From positions 310,001 through 374,000 of the forward strand of contig NZ_BAMS01000003.1 of NCBI RefSeq assembly GCF_000616095.1: 64,000 bases of DNA. Direction: 5' to 3'. Positions within the stretch are counted from its first letter, which is position 1. The number at the start of each line of letters is the position of its first letter. The position numbers were made by a program, and so were the translations under genes. This document shows positions 1 to 9,055 of this stretch, one piece after another. Origin of the DNA: Sneathiella glossodoripedis JCM 23214. Its GTDB lineage: Bacteria > Pseudomonadota > Alphaproteobacteria > Sneathiellales > Sneathiellaceae. Below the pieces are notes generated by a model, which did no database searches, was not told the DNA's origin, and saw nothing but the letters and a program-made list of their open reading frames with translations.

Positions 1-1
1 T

Positions 2-1171
2 GATCCTTCGAACACAGATCGTGGCGGTTTGCTACCGGTTACTGATTTTTTACTGACGATGCAGCAATACAGGCGTGTTCTTACAAAATCACTGAAAGAT
101 GCAGAAGAGAGCCAAAAAGACGCGGCGCTGTTGTTCAATATCTTGCCAAATTCCGTTTTGGTGCTGGACCACCGTCGTCGGGTTGTACAGTTTAACAATG
201 CCGCCACCGTGTTCTTTGGTCGTACGAATATGGAAGGTGATTTAACCACATATTTGCGAAATCCGTCATTGATCAAGGCGGTTGATGCGACCCTTGCCGG
301 TGAAATTACCGGTCGTCGGGTAGAGTTTGAAATGGTGGGAGAGGTCTCTCGCCATATTGCTGCAAATGTCGTTGCATTTGATAGCGGAAAATCTGAAAAG
401 CTGAGAGTTATTATTACTTTGCATGATTTAACAGCGATCAGGAAAACCGAGCAGATGCGTGTTGATTTTATCGCCAATGCCAGCCATGAATTGCGTACGC
501 CCCTCGCTATTTTGATTGGGGCAATTGAAACGCTGTTGGGGCCTGCGGCAAATGACCCAAAGGCCCATAAGAGGTTTTTGGAAATTATGCAGGCTCAGTC
601 TACTCGTATGTCGCAGTTGATTGATGATTTGTTATCTTTGTCGCACATCGAAATGAATGAACATAGCAGGCCTTCAGATGAGGTGAATCTGGGTGATGTC
701 CTGAACTCTGTTGAAAGTCTGCTCGCAGCCAAGGCCGTGGATTTACAGAAACAGTTGGCTCTTGAAATCCCTGAGCACCCTGTTGTTGTTGCCGGAGACA
801 AGGACCAGCTTTCTCAGGTGTTTACGAACCTTATTGATAATGCTCTGAAATACAGCCGTGACAATAGCACAGTAACAGTTCGCTTAAAAGATATGGGTAA
901 AGAAGCTCGTGTACTGATAATCGACCAGGGGGAGGGGATTCCCTCCGAACATCTACCGCGCCTTACAGAGCGATTTTATCGAGTTGATAGTGACCGAAGC
1001 CGTGAGATGGGTGGGACCGGTCTCGGCCTCGCGATTGTCAAACATATTGTGAGTCGCCACAGAGGGCAGCTTGATGTTGACTCGGTGGTAGGAAAAGGCT
1101 CAGTCTTTTCTGTAACACTTCCTTTAAATCAGGCAAAAAACAGCGGAAGTTCAACACTTTCCGAGCTGTAA
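2..1171 (+). CDS. phoR: PhoR, phosphate-regulon sensor histidine kinase (5' end outside window)
   Basis: Sensor kinase that phosphorylates PhoB when phosphate is scarce. The frame is open from base 2 with no stop, so the gene starts before the window and its N-terminal membrane part is missing. About 390 residues are visible: a PAS-like segment (reading RRRVVQFNNAA), then a HisKA dimerisation helix with the phospho-acceptor His in ANASHELRTPLA (about nt 473-510), an N-box NLIDNALKYS, a G1 box DQGEGIP and a G2 box GTGLGLAIVKH of the ATPase domain. It directly precedes pstS and is in the same orientation as pst-phoU-phoB, a common alphaproteobacterial layout. The gene ends just before the Pho box. 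The identity rests on the kinase type plus this context and is secure. Confidence 0.93.
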   Translation, partial: DPSNTDRGGLLPVTDFLLTMQQYRRVLTKSLKDAEESQKDAALLFNILPNSVLVLDHRRRVVQFNNAATVFFGRTNMEGDLTTYLRNPSLIKAVDATLAGEITGRRVEFEMVGEVSRHIAANVVAFDSGKSEKLRVIITLHDLTAIRKTEQMRVDFIANASHELRTPLAILIGAIETLLGPAANDPKAHKRFLEIMQAQSTRMSQLIDDLLSLSHIEMNEHSRPSDEVNLGDVLNSVESLLAAKAVDLQKQLALEIPEHPVVVAGDKDQLSQVFTNLIDNALKYSRDNSTVTVRLKDMGKEARVLIIDQGEGIPSEHLPRLTERFYRVDSDRSREMGGTGLGLAIVKHIVSRHRGQLDVDSVVGKGSVFSVTLPLNQAKNSGSSTLSEL

Positions 1172-1177
1172 CAATAG

Positions 1178-1206
1178 TGTCATACAACTGTAGTACTAAC
1201 GTCATC
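1178..1206 (+). promoter_or_regulatory. Triple Pho box upstream of pstS
   Basis: Three 7-bp units start exactly 11 bp apart: TGTCATA at 1178, TGTAGTA at 1189 and CGTCATC at 1200. The 7+4 bp direct-repeat spacing is the known PhoB-binding pattern (CTGTCAT-like units). It lies in the only gap between phoR and pstS, so PhoB very likely activates pstSCAB-phoUB here and could feed back on its own synthesis. The units fit the consensus less well from left to right. I could not pin down a convincing -10 element. Confidence 0.8.
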
Positions 1207-1269
1207 GCCAAAAGGCACTGTCCGCGCATCGGCAGGATCTGCTGTCGTTAGATATAACGGAGATATGAC

Positions 1270-2301
1270 GTGTTTAAGAAAACTCTCGGACTTGCTGTCG
1301 TTGCGACAGTTGCTATTGCGTCTCAAGCAGTGGCTCGCGATCAAATCAGAATTGTTGGCTCTTCAACAGTATTCCCTTTTTCCACAACTGTTGCAGAAAC
1401 TTTTGGTAACAAAGGCAACTTCAAGACCCCTGTTGTTGAAAGCACTGGCTCTGGCGGCGGATTGAAACTGTTTTGTGCAGGTATCGGTGTTGAACATCCG
1501 GATATTACAAATGCATCTCGGCGGATTAAAAAATCCGAAGTCGAAAAATGTGCAAAAGCCGGTATCACGGACATCACAGAAGTGAAAGTTGGTTTTGACG
1601 GAATCGTTGTTGCAAATGCCAAGTCAGCGGCTCCCCTGAACCTGACGAAAAAGCAGATTTTCATGGCATTGGCCAAGCAGGTTCCAATCGATGGCAAGCT
1701 TGTCGACAATCCATATAAAACATGGAAAGACGTTGATCCTTCTTTGCCAAATACAGCGATCAAAGTATTTGGTCCTCCTCCAACCTCAGGGACACGTGAT
1801 GCGTTCGCTGAACTGGCTCTTGAAGGGGGAGCAAAAGCATTTCCAAGTCTCAAGGCTCTGCGTAAATCAGACAAAAAAGCATTTAAAGCCATCGCTCATG
1901 CCGTGCGTGAAGACAATGTTTATGTAGAAACGGGTGAAAATGACAACCTGATTGTTCAGAAACTCGTCGCAGAACCAACAGCCGTTGGCGTATTTGGTTT
2001 TAGCTTCCTCGATCAGAACGCAGATCAGATTCAGGGCGCGAAAGTCGGCGGTGTTGAGCCAACTTTTGAAAATATCTCAAGTGGTGACTATGGCATCTCC
2101 CGCTCACTGTTCTTCTATGTGAAAAATGCACATGTGGGTACAGTACCAGGCATCAAGGAGTATATTGCTGAGTTCACAAGCGAAGATGCGTTTGGCGAAT
2201 TTGGTTACCTGACTGAAAAAGGTCTGATCCCATTGTCAGAAGAAGAGCGGGCGAAGGTTCGCGACGAAGCGACTTCTCTGACAAATCTTAAAATGATGTA
2301 A
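1270..2301 (+). CDS. pstS: PstS, periplasmic phosphate-binding protein
   Basis: High-affinity phosphate receptor of the PstSCAB ABC importer, 343 aa. It starts with GTG after a GGAG ribosome site (1259-1262). An N-terminal signal peptide of about 22 residues (KKTLGLAVVATVAIASQAVA) ends at an AxA-like cleavage site. The mature protein begins DQIRIVGSSTVFPFS, the GSST phosphate-loop motif of PBP-like PstS proteins, with a second ligand loop around PPPTSGTRDAF. It is of the proteobacterial 'RIVGSSTVFPF' PstS branch. First gene after the Pho box and followed by a hairpin that may limit readthrough, so more receptor than permease would be made. Confidence 0.95.
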   Translation: MFKKTLGLAVVATVAIASQAVARDQIRIVGSSTVFPFSTTVAETFGNKGNFKTPVVESTGSGGGLKLFCAGIGVEHPDITNASRRIKKSEVEKCAKAGITDITEVKVGFDGIVVANAKSAAPLNLTKKQIFMALAKQVPIDGKLVDNPYKTWKDVDPSLPNTAIKVFGPPPTSGTRDAFAELALEGGAKAFPSLKALRKSDKKAFKAIAHAVREDNVYVETGENDNLIVQKLVAEPTAVGVFGFSFLDQNADQIQGAKVGGVEPTFENISSGDYGISRSLFFYVKNAHVGTVPGIKEYIAEFTSEDAFGEFGYLTEKGLIPLSEEERAKVRDEATSLTNLKMM

Positions 2302-2310
2302 GTCATTCAG

Positions 2311-2336
2311 TGTGGAGGCTTTGGCCTCCACACTCT
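2311..2336 (+). terminator. Hairpin between pstS and pstC (attenuator-type terminator)
   Basis: A perfect 11-bp stem (AGTGTGGAGGC, 2311-2321, with GCCTCCACACT, 2326-2336) with a TTTG loop starts 9 bases after the pstS stop and is followed by a short T-rich stretch (CTTTTATT). Most likely a partial terminator that sets receptor above permease expression. The U-tract is imperfect, so it may leak by design. Confidence 0.7.
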
Positions 2337-2401
2337 TTTATTGGTTTGAAGTGTTTATTTTTTTTGATGTTTTTGATTTCAATCCAGCAAGGCACGTTTA
2401 T

Positions 2402-3642
2402 ATGAGTACTTTACCGCTAATTATTGTTCTGCTCGCGATGTGTGCTGTTGGATACTGGTTTGGCTCCAAAAAAGCGTTGCAGACATCAGCCCAGTCCGGA
2501 AAGGTGCTGGGGAGTCGCCCGCACCAGTTTGGAATTTATGTTGCCATATGGGGGATACTTCCGCCGCTGGCTCTTTTAGCCATTTGGGCGGTATTTTCCT
2601 CTCTCTCGGATACTGTTAGTGGTGGTATCGTTTATCAGATCAACACTGTTGTGATACCAGCCCTTATTTTGGTAAGTGCGGCTGGCGGACTTTATTTTGG
2701 TATTCAGAAAATTACTCCCTCCCTTCGTACCCGTATCCTGATCGAACGTGTGGTTCTGAGCGTGCTGGTTCTGGCGTCCACGATATCTGTCTTTACGACA
2801 ATTGGTATCGTGTTTTCTCTTCTTTTTGAGACTGTCAATTTTTTTGAAAAAGTCCCGCTTCTCGAATTTCTCACGGGCTTGAACTGGAGTCCACAGACTG
2901 CTCTTCGTGCCGATCAGGTTGCTCCTCAGGCGCCTTTGGGGCGGTTCCCCTGTTTCTGGGAACGTTATTGATAACCTTGATCGCCATGTTGGTCGCAATC
3001 CCTTTGGGATTAATGAGTGCGGTGTATATGACAGAATATGCAAGCGAAGGGTTTCGGGCGTCAGTAAAGCCTGTTCTAGAAATTCTGGCTGGCATCCCAA
3101 CCGTAGTATACGGTTTTTTCGCCGCGCTGACTGTTGGTGTGTTTTTTCGCGATATGGGTGATGCTATTGGCATCCGGATTGTCTCCGAAAGCGCGCTGGC
3201 TGCGGGTGTGGTTATGGGAATGATGATTATTCCTTTTATCTCTTCATTGAGTGATGACATCATTATGGCGGTTCCGCAGAGTTTGCGTGATGCCTCATAT
3301 GGTCTGGGAGCTACAAAATCTGAAACGGTTCGCAAGGTTATCTTGCCGGCCGCGCTTCCTGGTATCGTTGGTGCCGTGTTGCTGGCAGTAAGCCGCGCAA
3401 TCGGGGAGACGATGATTGTGGTAATGGCGGCGGGTTTTGGCGCCAATTTGACAATCAACCCACTGGAATCTGTCACGACAGTTACAGTACAGATCGTCGG
3501 TCTGCTTGTCGGTGATCAGGAATTTGACAGTGCTAAAACTCTGGCTGCCTTCGCACTGGCGCTTGTTCTGTTTTTAATTACTCTTTGCCTGAACGTGATC
3601 GCGCTGGTCGTTGTTCGTAAATATCGGGAAAAATATGACTGA
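2402..3642 (+). CDS. pstC: PstC, phosphate ABC transporter permease (frame slip near 2919)
   Basis: Inner-membrane permease of the Pst importer. The first frame begins at ATG 2402 (MSTLPLIIVLLAM) and has several hydrophobic segments. It loses frame after LRADQV; the second frame resumes at once with the permease core, reading GTLLITLIAMLVAIPLG and the EAA-like loop SYGLGATKSETVRKVILPAALPG. Adding one G to 'gttgctcc' near 2919 restores DQVGSSGAFGAVPLFLG, the expected sequence, giving 413 aa. I infer a missing base rather than two genes. The enlarged N-terminal domain (about 170 residues before the permease core) is typical of alphaproteobacterial PstC. It overlaps pstA by 8 nt (ATGACTGA). Confidence 0.9.
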
Positions 3643-4942
3643 TATGCATTCCTCATCCTCCAGATCACTGTTGCGTGATGAACAAACCTCGCCGGATTTA
3701 ATCCGCCGACATCGCTCAGAGCGTCTTTTTCGGCGTTTGGGTTTGTCCGCAATCCTTGTCGCGTTGACTTTATTGGGAATTCTGATTTTCAGTATTGTTA
3801 GCAAAGGGTATTCCGCATTTGTCTATACGACTATTGATCTTGAAATTCACTTCGATGAAAAAGTGATAGATCCCGATGGTGCCAGAGACAAAAGCACCCT
3901 TCAGTCAGCCTCCTACGGCTCCCTGCTCAGGGATGCTATGCGGGCGGAATTTCCTGAAGTAAAATCCAGACGTGATCTTAGAACCCTCTTTTCTGTATTG
4001 AGTAAAGGGGCCGCGCATGAATTGCGGGAAATGGTGCTGGAAAACCCGGATCTGATTGGAACGCGTCAAGTGGTAACTCTGACAGCAAATGATGATCTGG
4101 ATATGCTCAATAAGGGATTCATTAAAAGAGATGTTCCCGAAGAAGATCGCCGTGTTAAGGATAAAGAGATAGCATGGTTTGATCATTTAAAGGAAAAAGG
4201 CGCGGTCGCTACACGCTTTAATAGCCGTTTCTTTACAGGTGGGGATAGCCGTGAGCCTGAGCTTGCAGGTATTTGGGGCGCGATTGTGGGCTCTTTTTAC
4301 ACGCTCCTGACGACGTTTCTTATTTCGTTTCCCATCGGTGTTATGTCCGCTATCTATCTTGAGGAATTTGCCCCCAAGAATAAACTTACGGACCTGATCG
4401 AAGTTAATATCAATAACCTCGCAGCAGTTCCTTCCATCGTGTTTGGTCTGCTCGGGCTCGCACTCTTTTTAAATGTCGCGCATCTGCCAAGATCAGCACC
4501 TGTTGTTGGTGGTTTGACTTTGGCTCTTATGACGCTGCCGACAATTATTATTGCCGCGCGCGCCTCCATTCGTGCTGTCCCCGACAGTATTCGAAACGCT
4601 GCACTGGGTCTTGGAGCCTCTCGCCAACAGATGGTTTTTCACCATGTTTTGCCGCTCTCCATGCCGGGTATCATGACTGGAACCATTATCGGCTTGTCGC
4701 AGGCATTGGGAGAGACCGCTCCGTTGTTAATGATCGGAATGGTCGCTTTTATTGTGGATATTCCGGGCGGGGTAACGGATCCGGCAACCGTGTTGCCTGT
4801 CCAGGTCTTTTTGTGGGCCGATAGCCCGGAGCGCGCATTTGTGGAAAAGACCTCTGGTGCCATTATGGTTCTGCTTGGCTTCCTCGTGTTTATGAATGCT
4901 ATTGCAGTGGTTTTGCGTAAAAAATTCGAACGTCGTTGGTAG
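3635..4942 (+). CDS. pstA: PstA, phosphate ABC transporter permease
   Basis: Second permease subunit, 435 aa from ATG 3635, the start preferred because it is coupled to the pstC stop and follows CGGGAA. One transmembrane helix lies near residues 40-60 ([18 protein letters not shown]). It is followed by a polar, probably periplasmic, domain of about 150 residues ([16 protein letters not shown] through [14 protein letters not shown]), then the five-helix BPD_transp_1 core with the EAA loop [20 protein letters not shown]. The large periplasmic insertion is seen in alphaproteobacterial PstA and is absent from E. coli PstA. Next gene is pstB, 14 nt on. Confidence 0.94.
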   Translation: MTDMHSSSSRSLLRDEQTSPDLIRRHRSERLFRRLGLSAILVALTLLGILIFSIVSKGYSAFVYTTIDLEIHFDEKVIDPDGARDKSTLQSASYGSLLRDAMRAEFPEVKSRRDLRTLFSVLSKGAAHELREMVLENPDLIGTRQVVTLTANDDLDMLNKGFIKRDVPEEDRRVKDKEIAWFDHLKEKGAVATRFNSRFFTGGDSREPELAGIWGAIVGSFYTLLTTFLISFPIGVMSAIYLEEFAPKNKLTDLIEVNINNLAAVPSIVFGLLGLALFLNVAHLPRSAPVVGGLTLALMTLPTIIIAARASIRAVPDSIRNAALGLGASRQQMVFHHVLPLSMPGIMTGTIIGLSQALGETAPLLMIGMVAFIVDIPGGVTDPATVLPVQVFLWADSPERAFVEKTSGAIMVLLGFLVFMNAIAVVLRKKFERRW

Positions 4943-4956
4943 AAGGGAAATTAGGA

Positions 4957-5757
4957 ATGCAAATGTTAGCCGATGTGGAAAAACCGGAAAAGATGCAATC
5001 AAAAGCCATAATTTCTGCCCGCGATGTCAGCGTATATTATGGAGAGAAGAAAGCACTGAATGGTGTCAATCTGGATATTCTTGAAAACCAGATCACAGCA
5101 TTAATTGGCCCCTCAGGATGCGGTAAATCAACGTTTCTACGCTGCTTAAACCGAATGAATGATACAGTTGAAGGGTGCCGCGTAGAAGGCGATATTCGTC
5201 TTGATGGTCAGGACATTTACGCGCCAAATGTGGACGAAGTTTTGCTTCGGGCTCGCGTTGGAATGGTGTTTCAAAAACCCAATCCGTTTCCCAAGTCAAT
5301 CTACGATAACGTGGCCTACGCACCGCGCATTCACGGTCTAGCGCGGAACAAGGATGAACTGGATGATATTGTTCTTTCCAGTCTGGAAAAAGCGGGCCTC
5401 CTCACAGAAGTGCGGGATCGCCTGCATTCAACGGGTACTGGCCTCTCTGGTGGTCAGCAGCAGCGACTGTGCATCGCGCGGGCACTTGCTGTTCAGCCAG
5501 AAATCATTCTGATGGATGAGCCTTGTTCTGCACTTGATCCGATTGCAACCGCAAAGGTTGAAGAGCTGATCGAGGAGCTTAGAGAGAATTATACCATTGT
5601 AATCGTTACTCATTCCATGCAGCAGGCGGCCCGTATTTCACAGAAAACAGCTTTTTTCCATTTAGGAGAAATCGTTGAGTACGGTGAAACAGAAAAGCTT
5701 TTCACCAGCCCAAGTGACGAGAGAACACAAGGCTATATCACAGGTCGCTTTGGTTAG
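4957..5757 (+). CDS. pstB: PstB, phosphate ABC transporter ATPase
   Basis: Cytoplasmic ATPase that powers PstSCA, 266 aa. Start chosen at ATG 4957, downstream of GAAGGGA; the frame also has a TTG at 4936. Walker A is GPSGCGKST, the signature is [15 protein letters not shown], Walker B is [13 protein letters not shown], and the H-loop reads [12 protein letters not shown]. The LNRMND and [17 protein letters not shown] segments are diagnostic of PstB. It completes the importer and, through PhoU, contributes to PhoR signalling. Confidence 0.97.
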   Translation: MQMLADVEKPEKMQSKAIISARDVSVYYGEKKALNGVNLDILENQITALIGPSGCGKSTFLRCLNRMNDTVEGCRVEGDIRLDGQDIYAPNVDEVLLRARVGMVFQKPNPFPKSIYDNVAYAPRIHGLARNKDELDDIVLSSLEKAGLLTEVRDRLHSTGTGLSGGQQQRLCIARALAVQPEIILMDEPCSALDPIATAKVEELIEELRENYTIVIVTHSMQQAARISQKTAFFHLGEIVEYGETEKLFTSPSDERTQGYITGRFG

Positions 5758-5780
5758 GATCAGCGTGAGAGGAACATGAA

Positions 5781-6524
5781 ATGAACGGCACAGGACATAT
5801 CGTCACATCCTTTGATGAAGATCTGCAGGAGGTTCGAAACACCATTGTCCAGATGGGAGGTCTCGCGGAATCTCAGCTTCAGGATGCGACCCGTGCACTG
5901 GTTGAGCGAAACTCGGAGCTGGCTCAGGAAGTGATCGACGGGGATCGGGAAATCGATCAGCTGGAGAAAAATATCGACAATATGACCATTCGGTTACTGG
6001 CCCTTCGGAACCCGGTAGCCCATGATCTGCGTTTGGTGATTTCGGCGCTCAAAATAGCGTCCATTCTGGAGCGGGTTGCAGATTATTCTGCCAACATGGC
6101 CAAGCGGGTAATTGCCCTTAATCAGGCGCCAGCATTGGGACCTGTTTCGACAGTTCCGCGCATGAGTGAGCTGGTCAGACGAATGATCCATGACACTTTG
6201 AGCGCGTATGCCGAAGGGGACGCATCGCTCGCCCGCGAAGTTTGGCATCGTGATCAGGATGTTGATCAACTTTATAACAGCATGTTTCGCGAGCTCTTGA
6301 CCTATATGATGGAGGACCCGCGCAGCATCACCGGCTGTACCCATCTCATTTTCATGGCGAAGAATATCGAGCGTATGGGCGACCACATGACCAATATCGC
6401 CGAAATCATCATGTATGAGGTGGAAGGTGAAGCACCATCCGGTCCACGCCCAAAAGGGGACAAGACCAGTATGACAATGCTGGATAGTGAAGAATTGTTA
6501 TCCGATGACAAGGCAGTTGAGTAA
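5781..6524 (+). CDS. phoU: PhoU, phosphate-signalling regulator
   Basis: Helical-bundle protein of 247 aa that links Pst transporter state to PhoR and keeps the Pho regulon off in phosphate. Two PhoU repeats are visible: residues about 15-105 (DEDLQEVRNTIVQMGGLAE with the metal-binding E/DxxxD pattern DGDREIDQLEKNID) and about 120-210 (HRDQDVDQLYNSMFRELL; NIERMGDHMTNIAE). It ends TAA one base into the phoB start (TAATG), so the two are translationally coupled. Confidence 0.96.
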   Translation: MNGTGHIVTSFDEDLQEVRNTIVQMGGLAESQLQDATRALVERNSELAQEVIDGDREIDQLEKNIDNMTIRLLALRNPVAHDLRLVISALKIASILERVADYSANMAKRVIALNQAPALGPVSTVPRMSELVRRMIHDTLSAYAEGDASLAREVWHRDQDVDQLYNSMFRELLTYMMEDPRSITGCTHLIFMAKNIERMGDHMTNIAEIIMYEVEGEAPSGPRPKGDKTSMTMLDSEELLSDDKAVE

Positions 6525-7204
6525 TGAATATTCTGATTGTTGAAGACGAACCTTCCATGGTGGAGCTGCTCCGCTATAATCTGGAAAGCGAAGGCTTTCA
6601 GGTCTCCTCAGCCTCTGATGGGGAAGAGGCGATGTTGAGTATACAGGAGCAGACACCAGATATGGTTCTGCTTGATTGGATGCTACCGAAGCTTTCAGGT
6701 ATTGAAATATGTCGTCGGATTCGCCGCGATCAGGATTTTCGAAATCTGCCAGTCATCATGATTACTGCGCGAGCTGAGGAAACTGATCGTGTTCGCGGTC
6801 TTGATGTTGGCGCGGATGATTATGTTTCCAAACCATTTTCACCTGCAGAGTTGATGGCCCGTATTCGTGCAGTTCTACGCCGCCATAACCCTAACTTGGG
6901 GCAGGATACGATTACGGTTGCTGACGTGACGATTGACCTGGTTGCCTACAAGGTAAGCCGCGCAGGTCGGGATGTTCACCTCGGCCCAACTGAATTTAAG
7001 CTGCTGAAGTTCTTTATGGAACGTGCAGGCCGGGTCTTAACAAGAGAACAGCTGCTTGATGGTGTATGGGGGCAGGGGGTTTATGTGGAAGACAGAACCG
7101 TTGACGTTCATATCCGCCGGTTGAGAAAAGCGCTGAATGAAGCGGGTGATATTGATCTTATTCGAACTGTTCGCGCGGTAGGTTACTGTTTCGAGAAGAG
7201 TTAG
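6524..7204 (+). CDS. phoB: PhoB, phosphate-regulon response regulator
   Basis: OmpR/PhoB-type regulator, 226 aa. The receiver domain (residues 1-120) has the acidic pocket ED at 7-8, phospho-acceptor Asp51 in LLDWMLP, and the conserved Lys in VSKPFSP. The C-terminal winged helix (about 130-225) reads GPTEFKLLKFFMERAGRVLTR and VDVHIRRLRKAL, the DNA-recognition helix. It is activated by PhoR and binds Pho boxes such as the one at 1178. It sits last in the operon, rather than beside phoR as in E. coli. Confidence 0.97.
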   Translation: MNILIVEDEPSMVELLRYNLESEGFQVSSASDGEEAMLSIQEQTPDMVLLDWMLPKLSGIEICRRIRRDQDFRNLPVIMITARAEETDRVRGLDVGADDYVSKPFSPAELMARIRAVLRRHNPNLGQDTITVADVTIDLVAYKVSRAGRDVHLGPTEFKLLKFFMERAGRVLTREQLLDGVWGQGVYVEDRTVDVHIRRLRKALNEAGDIDLIRTVRAVGYCFEKS

Positions 7205-7214
7205 GCTCTTCTCG
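7192..7214 (+). terminator. Hairpin at the end of phoB
   Basis: A 9-bp stem CGAGAAGAG (7192-7200) and CTCTTCTCG (7206-7214) with a 5-base loop spans the phoB stop codon, between the convergent phoB and mlaC genes. There is no T-run after it, so it may be an mRNA 3'-end stabiliser or a weak terminator rather than a classical one. Confidence 0.4.
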
Positions 7215-7239
7215 GAACCCGGTCGAAAGCTAACAGAAT

Positions 7240-7881
7240 TTAGCTGGATTTTTCAGCAATATGCGAGCGAAGCTTTTTAAGAAGCCCTTCCACTTTGCCG
7301 CCATTTTGACTGATAACACTTGAAAACTCATCCCGGTGAGTAAGCGCCATGCTTACATTTTCAACCATGATGTCGATGATTTTGAGTTCATTATCTTTGT
7401 TGTTGCGCAAGCGCCAGTCCAGTTTGATGGCGGGACCAGCAGGGCGAATAATCTCTGAATTGACGATATATTCTTTGTCATTGAGTGAACGGGCTTTTAG
7501 AATTTTCAGGTTTTCACCCGAATACTCGCCAATACGCTTTTGATAAGTCGTGATAATATAGGTGTTAAACAGGTCAAGAAATTCCTCTCTTTCCTGTTCG
7601 TTGGCTTTCCGCCAATGCTTTCCAAGAACAAACCGACCGATCAGTCTCATGTCAAAATTGCTGTTAACTAAAACAGAAAACTGTTCGCGCTTTTCTTCAA
7701 CTGAAAGCTTGTTATTGGCAAGAGCTTCAACCGCCTTTTGACCGAGACCTTCTACCAGTTTCAGTGCGGACTGTTCAGCCTGTTCGCTGGCATAGCTGGG
7801 CGTCGCGTTGATTATTACAGCGGGTGCTGCGAGCAGCAAGGGGGCCGCAACTAAAGCTGTCAGGATTCTCAGTCTAAGCAT
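7240..7881 (-). CDS. mlaC: MlaC-family phospholipid-binding periplasmic protein
   Basis: 213 aa, exported: the N-terminus LRLRILTALVAAPLLLAAPAV is a signal peptide ending near TPSYAS. The rest matches the MlaC/Ttg2D family, with the conserved block reading FDMRLIGRFVLGKHWRKA and the tail segment DWRLRNNKDNELKIIDIMVENVSM. MlaC ferries phospholipids across the periplasm between the outer-membrane MlaA complex and the inner-membrane MlaFEDB transporter. It lies 20 nt downstream of mlaA on the same strand. The MlaFEDB genes are not in this window, which is usual when mlaA-mlaC form their own locus. Confidence 0.9.
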   Translation of the reverse strand: MLRLRILTALVAAPLLLAAPAVIINATPSYASEQAEQSALKLVEGLGQKAVEALANNKLSVEEKREQFSVLVNSNFDMRLIGRFVLGKHWRKANEQEREEFLDLFNTYIITTYQKRIGEYSGENLKILKARSLNDKEYIVNSEIIRPAGPAIKLDWRLRNNKDNELKIIDIMVENVSMALTHRDEFSSVISQNGGKVEGLLKKLRSHIAEKSS

Positions 7882-7901
7882 TGAAGAAATCCGCTTTAAT
7901 T

Positions 7902-8756
7902 TCAGTTTTTCGCTGCTGCGGAATTCTTTTCAGTTGTTTCGTCACTTTCAAACAGCAATGATACTTGTTTCAATGTTGGTTTGTCATTTTCCTGCTCAAA
8001 AGAGATATCTGGCAATGGCGCATTTTCCGCTTCACCATCCAGAATCAGGTTTTTCCGATTTTGGCGGTACAGGCTTCGGATTGCTGCGTAGAAATCAATA
8101 GAATTTTTCTCAATTTCATCCAGCGCATCTAATGATCTGGAACGGAAATCAACCGCGGTTACACCGGCACGAACCAGCGGAAAATTTTCCATATCATTAT
8201 TGCGTACCACCAGATTCGCTGGGTCAATAAAATGCTCTCCAACCATTCCGACAGCTTCGCGTGTTGTGTTGGGGCCCAGAACTGGCAGAACCAGATAAGG
8301 GCCTTCGCCTATACCCCATACAGCAAAAGTCTGCCCCAAATCTTCTTCGTCTGTGTCCAATTGCGCTACATCAAACAATCCACCGAAACCCAGCACAGTG
8401 TTTGTAAAGAAAGCACCCATGTTGTCACCAGCACCGTCCAGGTCTCCCTGTGCAACGTTGTTGAGGAAGTAAATGGGCTGCGAAAGGTTTGTCAGGAAAT
8501 TGCTTACGCTGTTCTTCACACCTTCTGGCAATGCATCGCGGTATATGTGAGAAACGGGTTTAAGCGCCAGTTCATCTAGTGCGAAATTTACATCGTGGAA
8601 ATATCTGTTCATTGGCTCAAGCGGGTCATTGACTTCAGCGTTCATACCGCCGGCAGTGTTTTCACCTGGTGGTGTTGCGCACGCACCCAGTAATCCCGCC
8701 AGTGCGATTGCAAAACAGCCGTTTAGCAGCTTCGATTTGAACTTTAATGAAATCAT
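7902..8756 (-). CDS. mlaA: MlaA (VacJ) outer-membrane lipoprotein
   Basis: Outer-membrane component that extracts mislocalised phospholipids from the outer leaflet. Start set at 8756 (MISLKFKSK) because it places a lipoprotein signal with lipobox LLGAC at residues about 20-24; the open frame extends further upstream to 8894 but that extension looks unlike coding sequence. Length from this start is 284 aa. Family motifs: DPLEPMNRYFHDVNFALD, the donut-forming segment GVKNSVSNFLTNLSQP, and GEGPYLVLPVLGP. The polar C-terminal 50 residues are an extension beyond the fold. First gene of the mlaA-mlaC pair. Confidence 0.9.
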   Translation of the reverse strand: MISLKFKSKLLNGCFAIALAGLLGACATPPGENTAGGMNAEVNDPLEPMNRYFHDVNFALDELALKPVSHIYRDALPEGVKNSVSNFLTNLSQPIYFLNNVAQGDLDGAGDNMGAFFTNTVLGFGGLFDVAQLDTDEEDLGQTFAVWGIGEGPYLVLPVLGPNTTREAVGMVGEHFIDPANLVVRNNDMENFPLVRAGVTAVDFRSRSLDALDEIEKNSIDFYAAIRSLYRQNRKNLILDGEAENAPLPDISFEQENDKPTLKQVSLLFESDETTEKNSAAAKN

Positions 8757-9006
8757 TTTTTTACCCAAGCTCTTTTCCACTCCTGAAACATAACACTGCC
8801 ATAAAGCACAACAAACGTTACAGAAGTCTTTAATGTGCCAAAAAAACGTACACTTAATTCTTATGCATAATTGCTCATTTGGCAAAATATACACTTTTTC
8901 AGCTTATTAGCATAGCAACGATCTCGTGACTAGTGACAGATTTTGGGTGTTTTATGATTCCAGTTCTGTGTTGCTAAAAAGTCGCTTCGATAATTTCTGT
9001 ACAAAG

Positions 9007-9026
9007 ATATAAATATATGTTTATAT
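9007..9026 (+). promoter_or_regulatory. Inverted repeat before the ArsR-methyltransferase gene
   Basis: ATATAAA (9007-9013), six bases, TTTATAT (9020-9026): a perfect 7+7 palindrome 29 bases before the ATG at 9056. ArsR-family dimers bind such short palindromes, so an autoregulatory operator is likely. The surrounding 8757-9055 gap is AT-rich and also must hold the mlaA promoter; I saw no riboswitch fold in it. Confidence 0.55.
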
Positions 9027-9055
9027 GATTTTCAGGTTTTTTGAAGGTTGTTGAG

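Noticed and set aside
1341-1892. Long antisense open frame within pstS, and similar antisense frames in metH, cysNC and elsewhere
   Set aside because: They lie fully inside well-identified genes, with no ribosome sites or recognisable domains, so they are shadows.
2907-3161. Third-frame ORF across the pstC slip
   Set aside because: It does not match the permease and is explained by the missing base near 2919.
8757-8894. N-terminal extension of mlaA to 8894
   Set aside because: It would bury the lipoprotein signal and is Cys-rich and unlike family members; start at 8756 preferred.
8757-9055. Possible SAM or cobalamin riboswitch upstream of the methionine genes
   Set aside because: No matching core motifs or multi-stem fold were seen; the palindrome at 9007 explains control better.
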